A stretch of 5,242 bases of DNA from an uncultured Acidimicrobiaceae bacterium (GCA_937868025.1 CALMLJ010000092.1:1-5242), one strand, 5' to 3'. Shown: positions 1-5,242, numbered from the stretch's first letter. Program-made: numbers and translations. The notes: generated by a model not told the origin, from the letters alone.

Positions 1-188
1 CGATGAGCTACATCTTCTCCGACTACGGACTCTGGATCGAGTGCAAGCAGCGCCGCCCCAGCCTCGATGACTGGAACCACTACTACTCCACCACGACCAC
101 GCAGCCGCCGGCGACGACGTCTCCGCAGCCGACCACGACGCTGACACCGCCCTCGAGCGTTCCCATGTCGATCGACCTCTCCAACTAG
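1..188 (+). CDS. C-terminal end of an unrecognised protein with a Thr/Pro-rich tail (partial)
   Basis: This reading frame is open from the left edge and stops at TAG 186-188. Only about 61 residues are visible. The ATG at base 3 is probably internal rather than the true start, because it is preceded by just two bases of sequence. The visible part begins with an aromatic and charged stretch (SDYGLWIECKQRRPSLDDWNHYYS, shown here as separate blocks: SDYGLWIECK, QRRPSLDDWN, HYYS) that looks like the end of a folded domain. About 30 residues follow that are mostly Thr, Pro and Ser, including TTTTQPPATTSP, and a short end (MSIDLSN). Such tails are common on exported actinobacterial proteins, so an extracytoplasmic location is a reasonable inference, but no signal peptide can be seen here. 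I do not recognise the family. The next gene starts 10 nt after the stop on the same strand, which suggests co-transcription. Confidence 0.55.
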   Translation, partial: MSYIFSDYGLWIECKQRRPSLDDWNHYYSTTTTQPPATTSPQPTTTLTPPSSVPMSIDLSN

Positions 189-198
189 CTTCGGGCGG

Positions 199-945
199 AT
201 GCCCGCCCCCACCCCCCTGCCGGTCCCGGCCGTCGCCCTCGCCATCGCCGCCCACCCCGACGACGTCGAGTTCTGCTGCGGCGCCACCCTGGCTCGATGG
301 GCGCGCGCCGGGTGCGTCGTCCACCACCTCATCTGTACCGACGGCTCGAAGGGCACGTGGGATCCCGACGCCGACACGGCCGCGCTCGTCGCCCGGCGCC
401 AGGCCGAGCAACGGGCCGCGGCGGCAGCCCTCGGGGCGACCGGCGAGGTCGTGTTCCTCGGAGCCACCGACGGCGATCTCGTCGCCGACCGTACGACCGT
501 CGCAGCGGTCAGCCGCGAGATCCGCCGGCTCCGTCCCGCCGTGGTCCTCGGTCACGACCCGTGGAAGCGGTACCGCCTCCACCCCGACCACCGAGCGGCC
601 GGCTTCCTGACCATCGACGCCGTCGTCGCGGCGCGGGACCCGCACTTCTTCCGCGACCAGCTCGGCGGAGCCGACGGCCTCTCGCATCACCGCCCCGACG
701 CGCTCCTCCTGTTCGAGGCCGACGAGGCGAACCACGCCGAGCCGGCCGACCCCGAGTCGGTCGCGGCGAAACTCGCCGCGCTCGAAGCCCACACCTCCCA
801 GATGGAGACGACGCACTTCTACGCCCTCGGCGAGGGCGATCCACTCGACGGCTTCCGCTCCCGCGAACGCGAGCACCTCCGAACGGCCGGCGAGCAGTTC
901 GGCACCGGTCCGTCCGAGGTGTTCCACCTCATCGACGACCTCTGA
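199..945 (+). CDS. PIG-L / LmbE family zinc-dependent deacetylase
   Basis: The product is a 248-residue protein of the PIG-L/LmbE family, whose members remove N-acetyl groups from sugar conjugates such as GlcNAc-inositol (MshB), mycothiol conjugates (Mca) and GlcNAc-malate (BshB). The diagnostic AHPDD motif is at residues 18-22, followed by VEF and a Gly-containing turn. H19 and D22 should bind zinc and D21 should be the general base. The second signature, HPDHRAAG, starts at residue 128, and H131 is the expected third zinc ligand. A GHDP motif lies at 118-121. There is no signal peptide, so the enzyme is probably cytoplasmic. The ATG is chosen because it comes just before the first beta-strand (VALAIAAHPDD). 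The only SD-like sequence is a weak GGGCGG touching the start, so translation may be coupled to the gene ending 10 nt upstream. At about 250 residues it is shorter than typical MshB (about 300), so I do not name it mshB. The family is certain; the substrate is unknown. Confidence 0.93.
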   Translation: MPAPTPLPVPAVALAIAAHPDDVEFCCGATLARWARAGCVVHHLICTDGSKGTWDPDADTAALVARRQAEQRAAAAALGATGEVVFLGATDGDLVADRTTVAAVSREIRRLRPAVVLGHDPWKRYRLHPDHRAAGFLTIDAVVAARDPHFFRDQLGGADGLSHHRPDALLLFEADEANHAEPADPESVAAKLAALEAHTSQMETTHFYALGEGDPLDGFRSREREHLRTAGEQFGTGPSEVFHLIDDL

Positions 946-972
946 CTCATCGACCAACCCTGCGCGGACGGG

Positions 973-1767
973 TCAGTACTGCTGCCCCGGCGACCGGCCA
1001 CCGCCGGGATCGCCGGCGAACGCCTGGGCGATGCTGATCCAGCGCTCCGCCTCGGGACCCGTCACCACGAGCGCAGTGTCGTCACGGTGTCGTCGCTGCG
1101 TCACGACCAGGCAGAAGTCGAGCGCGTCGGCCTCGACCCGGTCGGCGGCGTCGCCGGGGCCCCACGACCACGTCGAACCGTCGGGAGCGGCGAGCACGAC
1201 GTCGATGGGCGTCTCGGGCAGTTCGATGCCGTTCAGGGCGTAGCTGAAGGCGCGGGCACCGACACCGATGTGGGCGACGTGACGGAGACGGTGGCTGACC
1301 GACGGCGGCTCGCCCAACGTGTCACGCACGTCCTGGCCGTGCGCCCACGTCTCCATCGTTCGGGCCGTCACGTGCGACATCGCGCTCATGGGTGGCCCGT
1401 ACCACGGCACCCGGGTCTTGGGATCGAGCGGACGGGCAGCGTCGACGAGCGCGACACGCGCCGTACGCCACCAGTCGCGGACCGCAGCGCCCGTCATGGC
1501 GCGCCCTGCCGCGGTGTAGCCGGCGATCGGGTCGTCGCCCTCGGTCAGGCGGCGATCGAGGTCGGACCGGAACCCGTCGGGGTCGACGATCGCGGTGCGG
1601 CCCGCCTCGTCGAATCCGGCCAAGTGGCTCAACTGATCGGTGATCGTCCACCCCTCCGCCGGCGTCGGGGTGGCGAGGCCGGCCTCGTCGAGGTTCGCGA
1701 CGACCGCGTCGAGGGCCTCGGCCTCGTCGACGAGATCGGCGATCAGTGCCTGGTAGGCGTCGCTCAC
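973..1767 (-). CDS. TIGR03084-type metal-binding protein (DinB/mycothiol maleylpyruvate isomerase-like)
   Basis: This is a 264-residue protein that I recognise as the TIGR03084 family, related to mycothiol-dependent maleylpyruvate isomerase (MDMPI) and the DinB-like four-helix fold. The N-terminal helical domain carries the PTPAEGW motif (34-40) followed by QLSHLAGFDE with H48. A later helix has METWAHGQDV with E139 and H143. The H...E-x3-H arrangement matches the zinc triad of MDMPI, so metal binding is expected. The C-terminal part (about 185-264) is a separate alpha/beta domain ending in AQAFAGDPGGGRSPG, which is typical of this family. The start is GTG at 1765-1767, 7 nt after the stop of the upstream gene; no strong SD is present, so coupled translation is likely. 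It is the last gene of the metG run. The family's reaction is not established. A mycothiol-dependent transferase or isomerase role is an inference from the fold. Confidence 0.88.
   Translation of the reverse strand: MSDAYQALIADLVDEAEALDAVVANLDEAGLATPTPAEGWTITDQLSHLAGFDEAGRTAIVDPDGFRSDLDRRLTEGDDPIAGYTAAGRAMTGAAVRDWWRTARVALVDAARPLDPKTRVPWYGPPMSAMSHVTARTMETWAHGQDVRDTLGEPPSVSHRLRHVAHIGVGARAFSYALNGIELPETPIDVVLAAPDGSTWSWGPGDAADRVEADALDFCLVVTQRRHRDDTALVVTGPEAERWISIAQAFAGDPGGGRSPGQQY
986..1008. terminator. Possible GC-rich hairpin terminator between convergent genes
   Basis: A perfect 7-bp inverted repeat, CCCGGCG and CGCCGGG, is separated by a 9-nt loop (accggccac). It lies 40 nt past the stop of the deacetylase gene and inside the last codons of the convergent gene (stop at 973). 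The 27-nt gap between the two genes (946-972) has no hairpin of its own. There is no T-run on either side, so this would be a non-canonical terminator of the kind proposed in high-GC bacteria. It may equally be chance in Gly/Pro-coding GC-rich sequence. Confidence 0.25.
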
Positions 1768-1774
1768 CGGTGGC

Positions 1775-2779
1775 TCACTGTCCGGGCGGCGCGGTCGCTG
1801 CCGGCGCGGTGGCCGTCGGCTTCTTCGTCGTCGTCGTTCGCTTCGCCCGCGTCGTGGTGGGCGCCTCGAAGGTCGGGGGCGTCGTCGCCATCGTCGGCGG
1901 GCTCGACGTGGGAGACGGCTGCACCACGTCGGGGGCCGTCGTCGTCGTGGTCTCGTCGGGCATCGGCTTCTCGCCCTTGACCTTCGCCGTCTTCGAGAAC
2001 TGGTCGGGCGCCACGCGGTAGAGGATCTCGTCCTCCGCCTTCGACATCAGGTTCTTGTCGGGCTTGTCGGGGCCGGCGTACTGGATGGCGACGATGACGT
2101 TGCCGACCTGGAAGTAGGTGACGATCTGCGTCGTCCCACCGTTGACGGGAGTGAGGGTGCGGGTCAGGTAGTCGAGCTCGAGCGGCTCGTCCTTCTTGCG
2201 GGGGTTCGAGATCTGCAGGCGGACCTTGTCGGCCCCGTCGCCGGTGAAGTACTTCTGGTCGGAGCAGCCGTCGAACACGCCGGTCAGCTCCTTGATGTAC
2301 TTGCCGGCCTCGTTCTGCTGCCGGACCTTGACCACCTCCGACAGCATCAGCGCGTGGTTCGTCGAGTCGAGGTACGCCCGGGTGATCGGCTCGCCGACGA
2401 CCGCCTCCGGGGCAACGGTGACACCGCAGTACTTGGCACCGATGAGTGCCACCCCTGCCGTCACGTTCTCGTCCGCCGGGGTGTAGCTCTTGGGGATGTC
2501 GCCTTGCGCCACGAGGGCCTGCTCGGCGTCGATCGTGCCGGCGAGCGCCTCCTGATCGAGCGTGATCGCGTCGGACGACCCGAGGTCGAGCGACCCGATG
2601 GGATAGCCGAGCGCCATACCGGCCAGCGCACCGCTGCCGAGCACGATCGCCACGAGCACCAGCAGGCGCGTGGCGTTGCCGGCCAGCGCACGGGCGCGGC
2701 GACTCGAGCGCGACCGACCCTGTGCCGGTGGCGACTCCTTGGAGCGCAGTCGTTTCGCGCGCGCTGACCTCGTTGCCAT
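1775..2779 (-). CDS. Single-pass membrane protein with extracytoplasmic domain and Thr/Pro-rich tail, function unknown
   Basis: The protein has 334 residues and I cannot assign it to a named family. Residues 1-38 are strongly basic (many Arg and Lys) and should stay in the cytoplasm. Residues about 38-59 (LLVLVAIVLGSGALAGMALG) form one hydrophobic helix, so the positive-inside rule places the rest outside. A globular region spans about 65-265 and has only two cysteines, C118 (AKYCGV) and C172 (FDGCSD), which could form a disulphide. Its layout loosely recalls actinobacterial sensor-like lipoprotein or PknH-type extracellular domains, but I see no decisive motif. Residues about 275-334 are Thr/Pro/Ala-rich with a few basic residues, like a cell-wall spacer. 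The ATG at 2779 is chosen because GGTGA lies 5 nt upstream and because the frame's longer extension would overlap metG. It sits 37 nt after metG and 7 nt before the TIGR03084 gene. Confidence 0.85.
   Translation of the reverse strand: MATRSARAKRLRSKESPPAQGRSRSSRRARALAGNATRLLVLVAIVLGSGALAGMALGYPIGSLDLGSSDAITLDQEALAGTIDAEQALVAQGDIPKSYTPADENVTAGVALIGAKYCGVTVAPEAVVGEPITRAYLDSTNHALMLSEVVKVRQQNEAGKYIKELTGVFDGCSDQKYFTGDGADKVRLQISNPRKKDEPLELDYLTRTLTPVNGGTTQIVTYFQVGNVIVAIQYAGPDKPDKNLMSKAEDEILYRVAPDQFSKTAKVKGEKPMPDETTTTTAPDVVQPSPTSSPPTMATTPPTFEAPTTTRAKRTTTTKKPTATAPAATAPPGQ
1778..1957 (-). repeat. Low-complexity Thr/Pro/Ala coding tract
   Basis: This stretch encodes the last 60 residues of the membrane protein. 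It is built from short GTC/GTG-type triplet runs as read on the plus strand, giving runs of Thr (TTTTT, TTT, TTTT) with Pro and Ala, plus basic RAKR and KK. It is not a clean tandem repeat. Triplet runs of this kind are prone to slippage, so length may vary between strains. It likely acts as an extended spacer across the cell wall. Confidence 0.6.
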
Positions 2780-2784
2780 GGCCG

Positions 2785-2789
2785 TCACC
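2785..2789 (-). promoter_or_regulatory. Ribosome binding site that fixes the membrane-protein start
   Basis: GGTGA on the minus strand, 5 nt before the ATG at 2779, is the clearest Shine-Dalgarno match among the leftward genes. It supports starting the membrane protein here rather than further upstream inside metG. It lies in the 37-nt gap after the metG stop, which otherwise holds nothing I can identify. Confidence 0.55.
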
Positions 2790-2816
2790 GTAGTGGCGCG
2801 GCCTCGGCCAGCCGCG

Positions 2817-4589
2817 TCAATGCGCGGGGTCGGCCCCGTCGTCGGCTCCGCCGCTGTCCGGATCTTCGGCTCCGCCGCTGTCCTGATCTTCGGCTCCACC
2901 GAAGCGACCCGCCCAGGCAGCGAGGGTGTCGTCGTCGATCTTCTGGAAGAGCAGGCCCGACGACACGAACGGCGAACCCGGTGCGAGCTCGAGGATCGAC
3001 GGCGCGAGCGACGGATCGACGCCATCGAGGCCCGAAGCCTCGGGCAGGAGCGCGGCGATGCGCTCCGACGTCTCGGGGACGAACGGCGCCGACAGGTGTC
3101 CGAACAGACGGGCCAGACCCAGCGCCGTGCGCAGCGTCACCGCCGCGGCATCGCGATCGACCTTGATCGCCCGCCACGGTTCACGCGCCTCGAGGTACAC
3201 GTTGCCCTCGGCCCAGATCTCCCGGAGCGAGCGGGTCGCCTTGCGGAACTCGAGACCGTCGAAGTGGGTGCGGTACTCCTCGATCAACGCAGCGATCCGG
3301 GTCTCGAGGGCGGCCTCGACCTCCCCCACCTCGCCACCCGCCGGCACCAGGCCGTCGAAGTGCCGGTCGACCTGGGTCGCGCACCGGTTGACGAAGTTGC
3401 CGAGCGTGCCCACGAGGTCCTTGTTGACCGCCTCGGCGAACTGGGCCCACGTGAAACTCGTGTCGTCGCTCTCGGGGGCGTTGGACAGGAGATACCAACG
3501 CCAGTAGTCCGCCGGCAACAGTTCGAGCGCGTCGGTCATGAACACACCGCGGTGGTCACTCGTCGAGAACTTCCCGCCGTAGTAGTTCAGCCAGTTGAAG
3601 CTCTTGAGCTGGTCGACGAGGCGCCACGGCTCACCCGACCCCATCAGCGTGGCGGGGAAGCCGAGGGTGTGGAACGGGACGTTGTCCTTCGCCATGAACT
3701 CCGTGTACCAGACGTCGTCGGCACCACGGTCGGTGCGCCACCACGACTCCCAGTCGCGCTCACCGTCGGGGGCGGCCTCGGCCCACTCACGGGTTGCGGC
3801 GATGTAGCCGATCGGAGCGTCGAACCAGACGTAGAAGACCTTGTTCTCGAAACCGGGACGGTTCACGGGGATACCCCAGTCGAGGTCGCGGGTGATGCCG
3901 CGATCCTCGAGGCCCTCGTCGAGCCACTTGAGCCCGATCGACGTCGCGAGCGTCGGCCACTCGCCGACCTTGGACTCGAGCCAGGGCCGCAGACGTTCGG
4001 CCAGCTTGGACTGCAGGAGGTACAGGTGCCGACTCTCGCGCTCTTCGAGGTCGGTCGAGCCCGAGATCGCCGACCGCGGGTCGACGAGCATCGTCGGCTC
4101 GAGCTGACGGGTGCAGTTCTCGCACTGGTCACCGCGCGCCTTCTCGTACCCGCAGTAGGGACAGGTGCCCTCGATGTAGCGGTCGGGCAGGAAGCGCTCG
4201 TCGGTGTGGGAGTAGATCTGCCGGATGACCCGCTCCTCGATGTAGCCCTCGGCGTCGAGGCGCTCGGCCAGGTGCTGGGTCAGCTCGTGGTTGGCGACGT
4301 TCGAGGTGCGGCCGAAGTGGTCGAACGACAGCCCGAAGCGGGCTCCGAGGTCGCGCTGGACCTCGTGGTTGATCCGACAGAACTCCGCGACGTCGAGGCC
4401 GGCGGCACGCGCGGCGAGCTCGGCGGGCGTGCCGTGCTCGTCGGTTGCACAGATGAACAGCACATCCTCGCCCTTGAGCCGGAGGTACCGGGCGTACGCG
4501 TCCGCGGGCAGCATCGATCCCACGAGGTTGCCGAGGTGCTTCACACCGTTGATGTAGGGCAGCGCCGAGGTGATCAGGTAACGGGTCAT
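2817..4589 (-). CDS. metG: Methionyl-tRNA synthetase (methionine--tRNA ligase)
   Basis: This 590-residue class I aminoacyl-tRNA synthetase attaches methionine to tRNA-Met, including the initiator, using ATP in the cytoplasm. The Rossmann fold opens with ALPYINGVKHLGN, where HLGN (18-21) is the HIGH signature, followed by ATDEHGTP (48-55). A zinc knuckle has C143, C146, C156 and C159, with the same CxxC-x9-CxxC spacing as E. coli MetRS. The methionine-pocket strand YVWFDAPIGY includes W255, and FHTLGFP includes H307. The second signature loop reads KFSTS at 340-344 instead of KMSKS. A helical anticodon-binding domain follows, with GNFVNRC around 397-403. There is no C-terminal Trbp111-like dimerisation domain. 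Instead the protein ends in an acidic, repeated Gly/Ala/Glu/Asp tail (about 565-590). The ATG at 4589 is chosen because MTRYLITSALPYI is the normal MetRS N-terminus; the frame stays open upstream, but that part has no MetRS character and overlaps the divergent gene. It is the first gene of the leftward operon. Confidence 0.97.
   Translation of the reverse strand: MTRYLITSALPYINGVKHLGNLVGSMLPADAYARYLRLKGEDVLFICATDEHGTPAELAARAAGLDVAEFCRINHEVQRDLGARFGLSFDHFGRTSNVANHELTQHLAERLDAEGYIEERVIRQIYSHTDERFLPDRYIEGTCPYCGYEKARGDQCENCTRQLEPTMLVDPRSAISGSTDLEERESRHLYLLQSKLAERLRPWLESKVGEWPTLATSIGLKWLDEGLEDRGITRDLDWGIPVNRPGFENKVFYVWFDAPIGYIAATREWAEAAPDGERDWESWWRTDRGADDVWYTEFMAKDNVPFHTLGFPATLMGSGEPWRLVDQLKSFNWLNYYGGKFSTSDHRGVFMTDALELLPADYWRWYLLSNAPESDDTSFTWAQFAEAVNKDLVGTLGNFVNRCATQVDRHFDGLVPAGGEVGEVEAALETRIAALIEEYRTHFDGLEFRKATRSLREIWAEGNVYLEAREPWRAIKVDRDAAAVTLRTALGLARLFGHLSAPFVPETSERIAALLPEASGLDGVDPSLAPSILELAPGSPFVSSGLLFQKIDDDTLAAWAGRFGGAEDQDSGGAEDPDSGGADDGADPAH
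2842..2898. repeat. 24-bp tandem direct repeat (about 2.4 copies) in the metG 3' end
   Basis: Copy one is 2842-2865, copy two is 2866-2889, and a third partial copy runs 2890-2898 (tcggctcca, one mismatch). The two full copies differ at a single base (g2860 versus t2884), which changes Pro to Gln in the protein. Because the unit is a multiple of three, each copy adds eight residues, GGAEDQDS then GGAEDPDS, to the acidic MetRS tail without a frameshift. The near identity of the copies suggests a recent duplication. Confidence 0.9.
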
Positions 4590-4598
4590 GGAACCCAG

Positions 4599-4604
4599 AT
4601 CGTA
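4599..4604 (-). promoter_or_regulatory. Predicted -10 element for metG (leaderless or near-leaderless)
   Basis: TACGAT on the minus strand fits the actinobacterial TANNNT -10 consensus and ends 9 nt before the metG ATG (4589). With the usual 6-8 nt from -10 to the transcription start, the mRNA would begin 1-3 nt upstream of, or very near, the ATG. No Shine-Dalgarno sequence is present in those 9 nt (ctgggttcc), which agrees with a leaderless message. No good -35 is seen at 16-18 nt spacing. Confidence 0.45.
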
Positions 4605-4612
4605 CCGGGGCG

Positions 4613-4631
4613 CGAGCACGTGCCCGGCTCG
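4613..4631. promoter_or_regulatory. Inverted-repeat candidate site in the divergent intergenic region
   Basis: A perfect 8-bp palindrome, GCACGTGC (4616-4623), overlaps a wider inverted repeat CGAGC (4613-4617) / GCTCG (4627-4631). It lies between the two predicted divergent -10 boxes, where a regulator could act on both genes. Short GC palindromes are frequent by chance at this base composition, so operator function is only a possibility. Confidence 0.2.
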
Positions 4632-4642
4632 AACCTCGGGCG

Positions 4643-4670
4643 TTCGACTGTCGGTGGTCAGGCGTAGATT
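4643..4670 (+). promoter_or_regulatory. Predicted promoter of the exonuclease-like gene (leaderless)
   Basis: TAGATT at 4665-4670 matches TANNNT, and 6 nt separate it from the GTG start at 4677, the spacing expected when transcription begins at the G of the start codon. A weak -35-like TTCGAC lies at 4643-4648 with a 16-nt spacer. Only a poorly placed AGG (4672-4674) could serve as a Shine-Dalgarno sequence. The placement also supports GTG 4677 as the true start. Confidence 0.5.
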
Positions 4671-4676
4671 CAGGTC

Positions 4677-5242
4677 GTGGGACCCAACCGGATCTACGGG
4701 CTCGACATCGAGACCGACACGACCGTCAACGGACTCGATCCGCGCGTCGCCCCCGTGGTCGCGGTCGCGCTGGCAACGTCGGAGGGCACCGCCGTCTTCA
4801 CGGGCGCCGAGCGTGATCTGCTCGATCGCGTCGAGTCGACCCTCGCGACGCTCGAGCCGGGCGTGCTCGTCACCTGGAACGGCGCCGGATTCGACCTGCC
4901 GTTCCTGGTCGACCGCGCCCGGGTCTGTGGCGCCCACCTGTCGCTCGAACTGGCTGATGACCCGTTGCTCGGCGGCCGCGACGATCCGCTGCCCGGCCAC
5001 GCTGGCGCGTACCGCGGCCGTTGGGGCCACCACCGCCACCTCGACGGCTACCGCGTCTACCGCGCCGACGTCGGGCCCGCGCTCCGCCTGTCGTGCGGCC
5101 TCAAGACCATGGCCCGGTTCGTCGGCCTGACGCCCGTCGAGGTCGACCGATCGGCCATCTCCTTGCTGTCGCCCGCCGAACTCCACGACTACGTGGCGAG
5201 CGACGCCGAGCTGGCCCGCGAGCTCGTGCTGCGGCGGTGGCC
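4677..5242 (+). CDS. DEDDy 3'-5' exonuclease-like protein, RNase H fold (partial, runs off right edge)
   Basis: The frame is open from GTG 4677 to the window end (188 codons plus two bases). It shows all the marks of a DnaQ-like DEDDy exonuclease related to the proofreading domain of family B DNA polymerases. Exo I is YGLDIETD with D10 and E12; Exo II is TWNGAGFDLPFL with D72; Exo III is YVASD with Y172 and D176. Before Exo III comes a region like that of pol-B exonucleases (HLDGYRVYR, then LSCGLKTMARFVGL), which normally positions the substrate strand. The complete set of carboxylates and the Tyr predicts an active two-metal nuclease on DNA or RNA. Unlike a full polymerase B, there is no N-terminal domain ahead of the exonuclease, so a small stand-alone nuclease is more likely, but whatever follows residue 188 is unseen. 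The GTG start is supported by the -10 box 6 nt upstream and by the first strand beginning at residue 6. Confidence 0.85.
   Translation, partial: MGPNRIYGLDIETDTTVNGLDPRVAPVVAVALATSEGTAVFTGAERDLLDRVESTLATLEPGVLVTWNGAGFDLPFLVDRARVCGAHLSLELADDPLLGGRDDPLPGHAGAYRGRWGHHRHLDGYRVYRADVGPALRLSCGLKTMARFVGLTPVEVDRSAISLLSPAELHDYVASDAELARELVLRRW

Noticed and set aside
297..1037. A 246-codon Arg/Pro-rich plus-strand frame overlapping the deacetylase gene
   Set aside because: It is an out-of-frame shadow of the PIG-L gene with typical Arg/Pro-rich GC-shadow composition, while the main frame carries AHPDD and HPDH motifs.
1087..1980. A 297-codon plus-strand frame opposite the TIGR03084 and membrane-protein genes
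   Set aside because: It crosses the ends of two supported genes and has no domain or plausible ribosome binding site. It is explained by high GC content.
2842..2898. CRISPR-like or mobile-element-related repeat
   Set aside because: The copies are directly adjacent without spacers, are in frame and code for a repeated peptide, so they are a coding tandem duplication.
2780..3025. Upstream extension of the membrane-protein frame
   Set aside because: It would overlap the metG 3' end in another frame. The ATG at 2779 has a GGTGA 5 nt upstream and gives a standard basic N-terminus followed by a membrane helix.
2670..4667. A 665-codon open frame on the plus strand, antisense to metG and the start of the membrane-protein gene
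   Set aside because: It mirrors metG codons in a high-GC genome where stop codons are rare in the antisense frame. Its product is compositionally odd (Arg/Val/Glu-rich), with no recognisable domain, and the minus-strand MetRS is unmistakable.
4590..4676. A T-box or SAM-type riboswitch controlling metG
   Set aside because: The space is only 87 nt shared with a divergent promoter, and the predicted -10 is 9 nt from the ATG, which leaves no leader to fold.
4590..5186. Upstream extension of the metG frame by 199 codons
   Set aside because: The normal MetRS N-terminus starts at 4589. The extension is antisense to the DEDDy exonuclease gene, which has intact catalytic motifs, and it contains no MetRS feature.

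Overview
The window is a piece of high-GC chromosome with GTG starts, very short intergenic gaps and a strong preference for G or C at third codon positions. Three things point to an actinobacterium: the close match of one protein to the actinobacterial TIGR03084 / mycothiol-dependent maleylpyruvate isomerase-like family, TANNNT -10 boxes placed almost directly before start codons, and a cell-surface protein with a Thr/Pro-rich tail. An Acidimicrobiia-type lineage is my guess. No taxon-specific marker settles it.

Layout, left to right. Bases 1-188 (+) hold the C-terminal end of an unrecognised protein with a Thr/Pro-rich tail. Bases 199-945 (+) encode a PIG-L/LmbE zinc deacetylase. This pair converges on a leftward-transcribed run of three genes that reads, in transcription order, metG (4589-2817), a single-pass membrane protein with a conserved-looking extracytoplasmic domain and a Thr/Pro tail (2779-1775), and a TIGR03084/DinB-like putative metal-binding protein (1767-973). 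Their gaps are 37 and 7 nt, so they are probably one operon. Divergent from metG, and running off the right edge, is the N-terminal part of a DEDDy-type 3'-5' exonuclease-like protein (4677-5242, +). There is no gene-free stretch longer than 300 bases; the largest gap is the 87-nt metG/exonuclease divergent region.

How the genes relate: metG charges tRNA with methionine and is the only housekeeping gene here that can be named with confidence. The deacetylase and the TIGR03084 protein both belong to superfamilies that contain mycothiol enzymes (MshB/Mca, and mycothiol-dependent maleylpyruvate isomerase). They lie tail to tail, which suggests but does not prove a shared link to low-molecular-weight thiol chemistry. 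The 87-nt divergent region has a -10-like hexamer for each gene so close to its start codon that both mRNAs are predicted to be leaderless or nearly so.

I see no IS element, CRISPR array, tRNA, rRNA, phage gene or defence system. The region looks like ordinary core chromosome. The less ordinary points are the leaderless divergent promoter pair, the KFSTS form of the MetRS signature loop, a 24-bp tandem repeat that makes an acidic MetRS tail, an uncharacterised membrane protein sitting between metG and a metal-binding protein, and the stand-alone DEDDy exonuclease.
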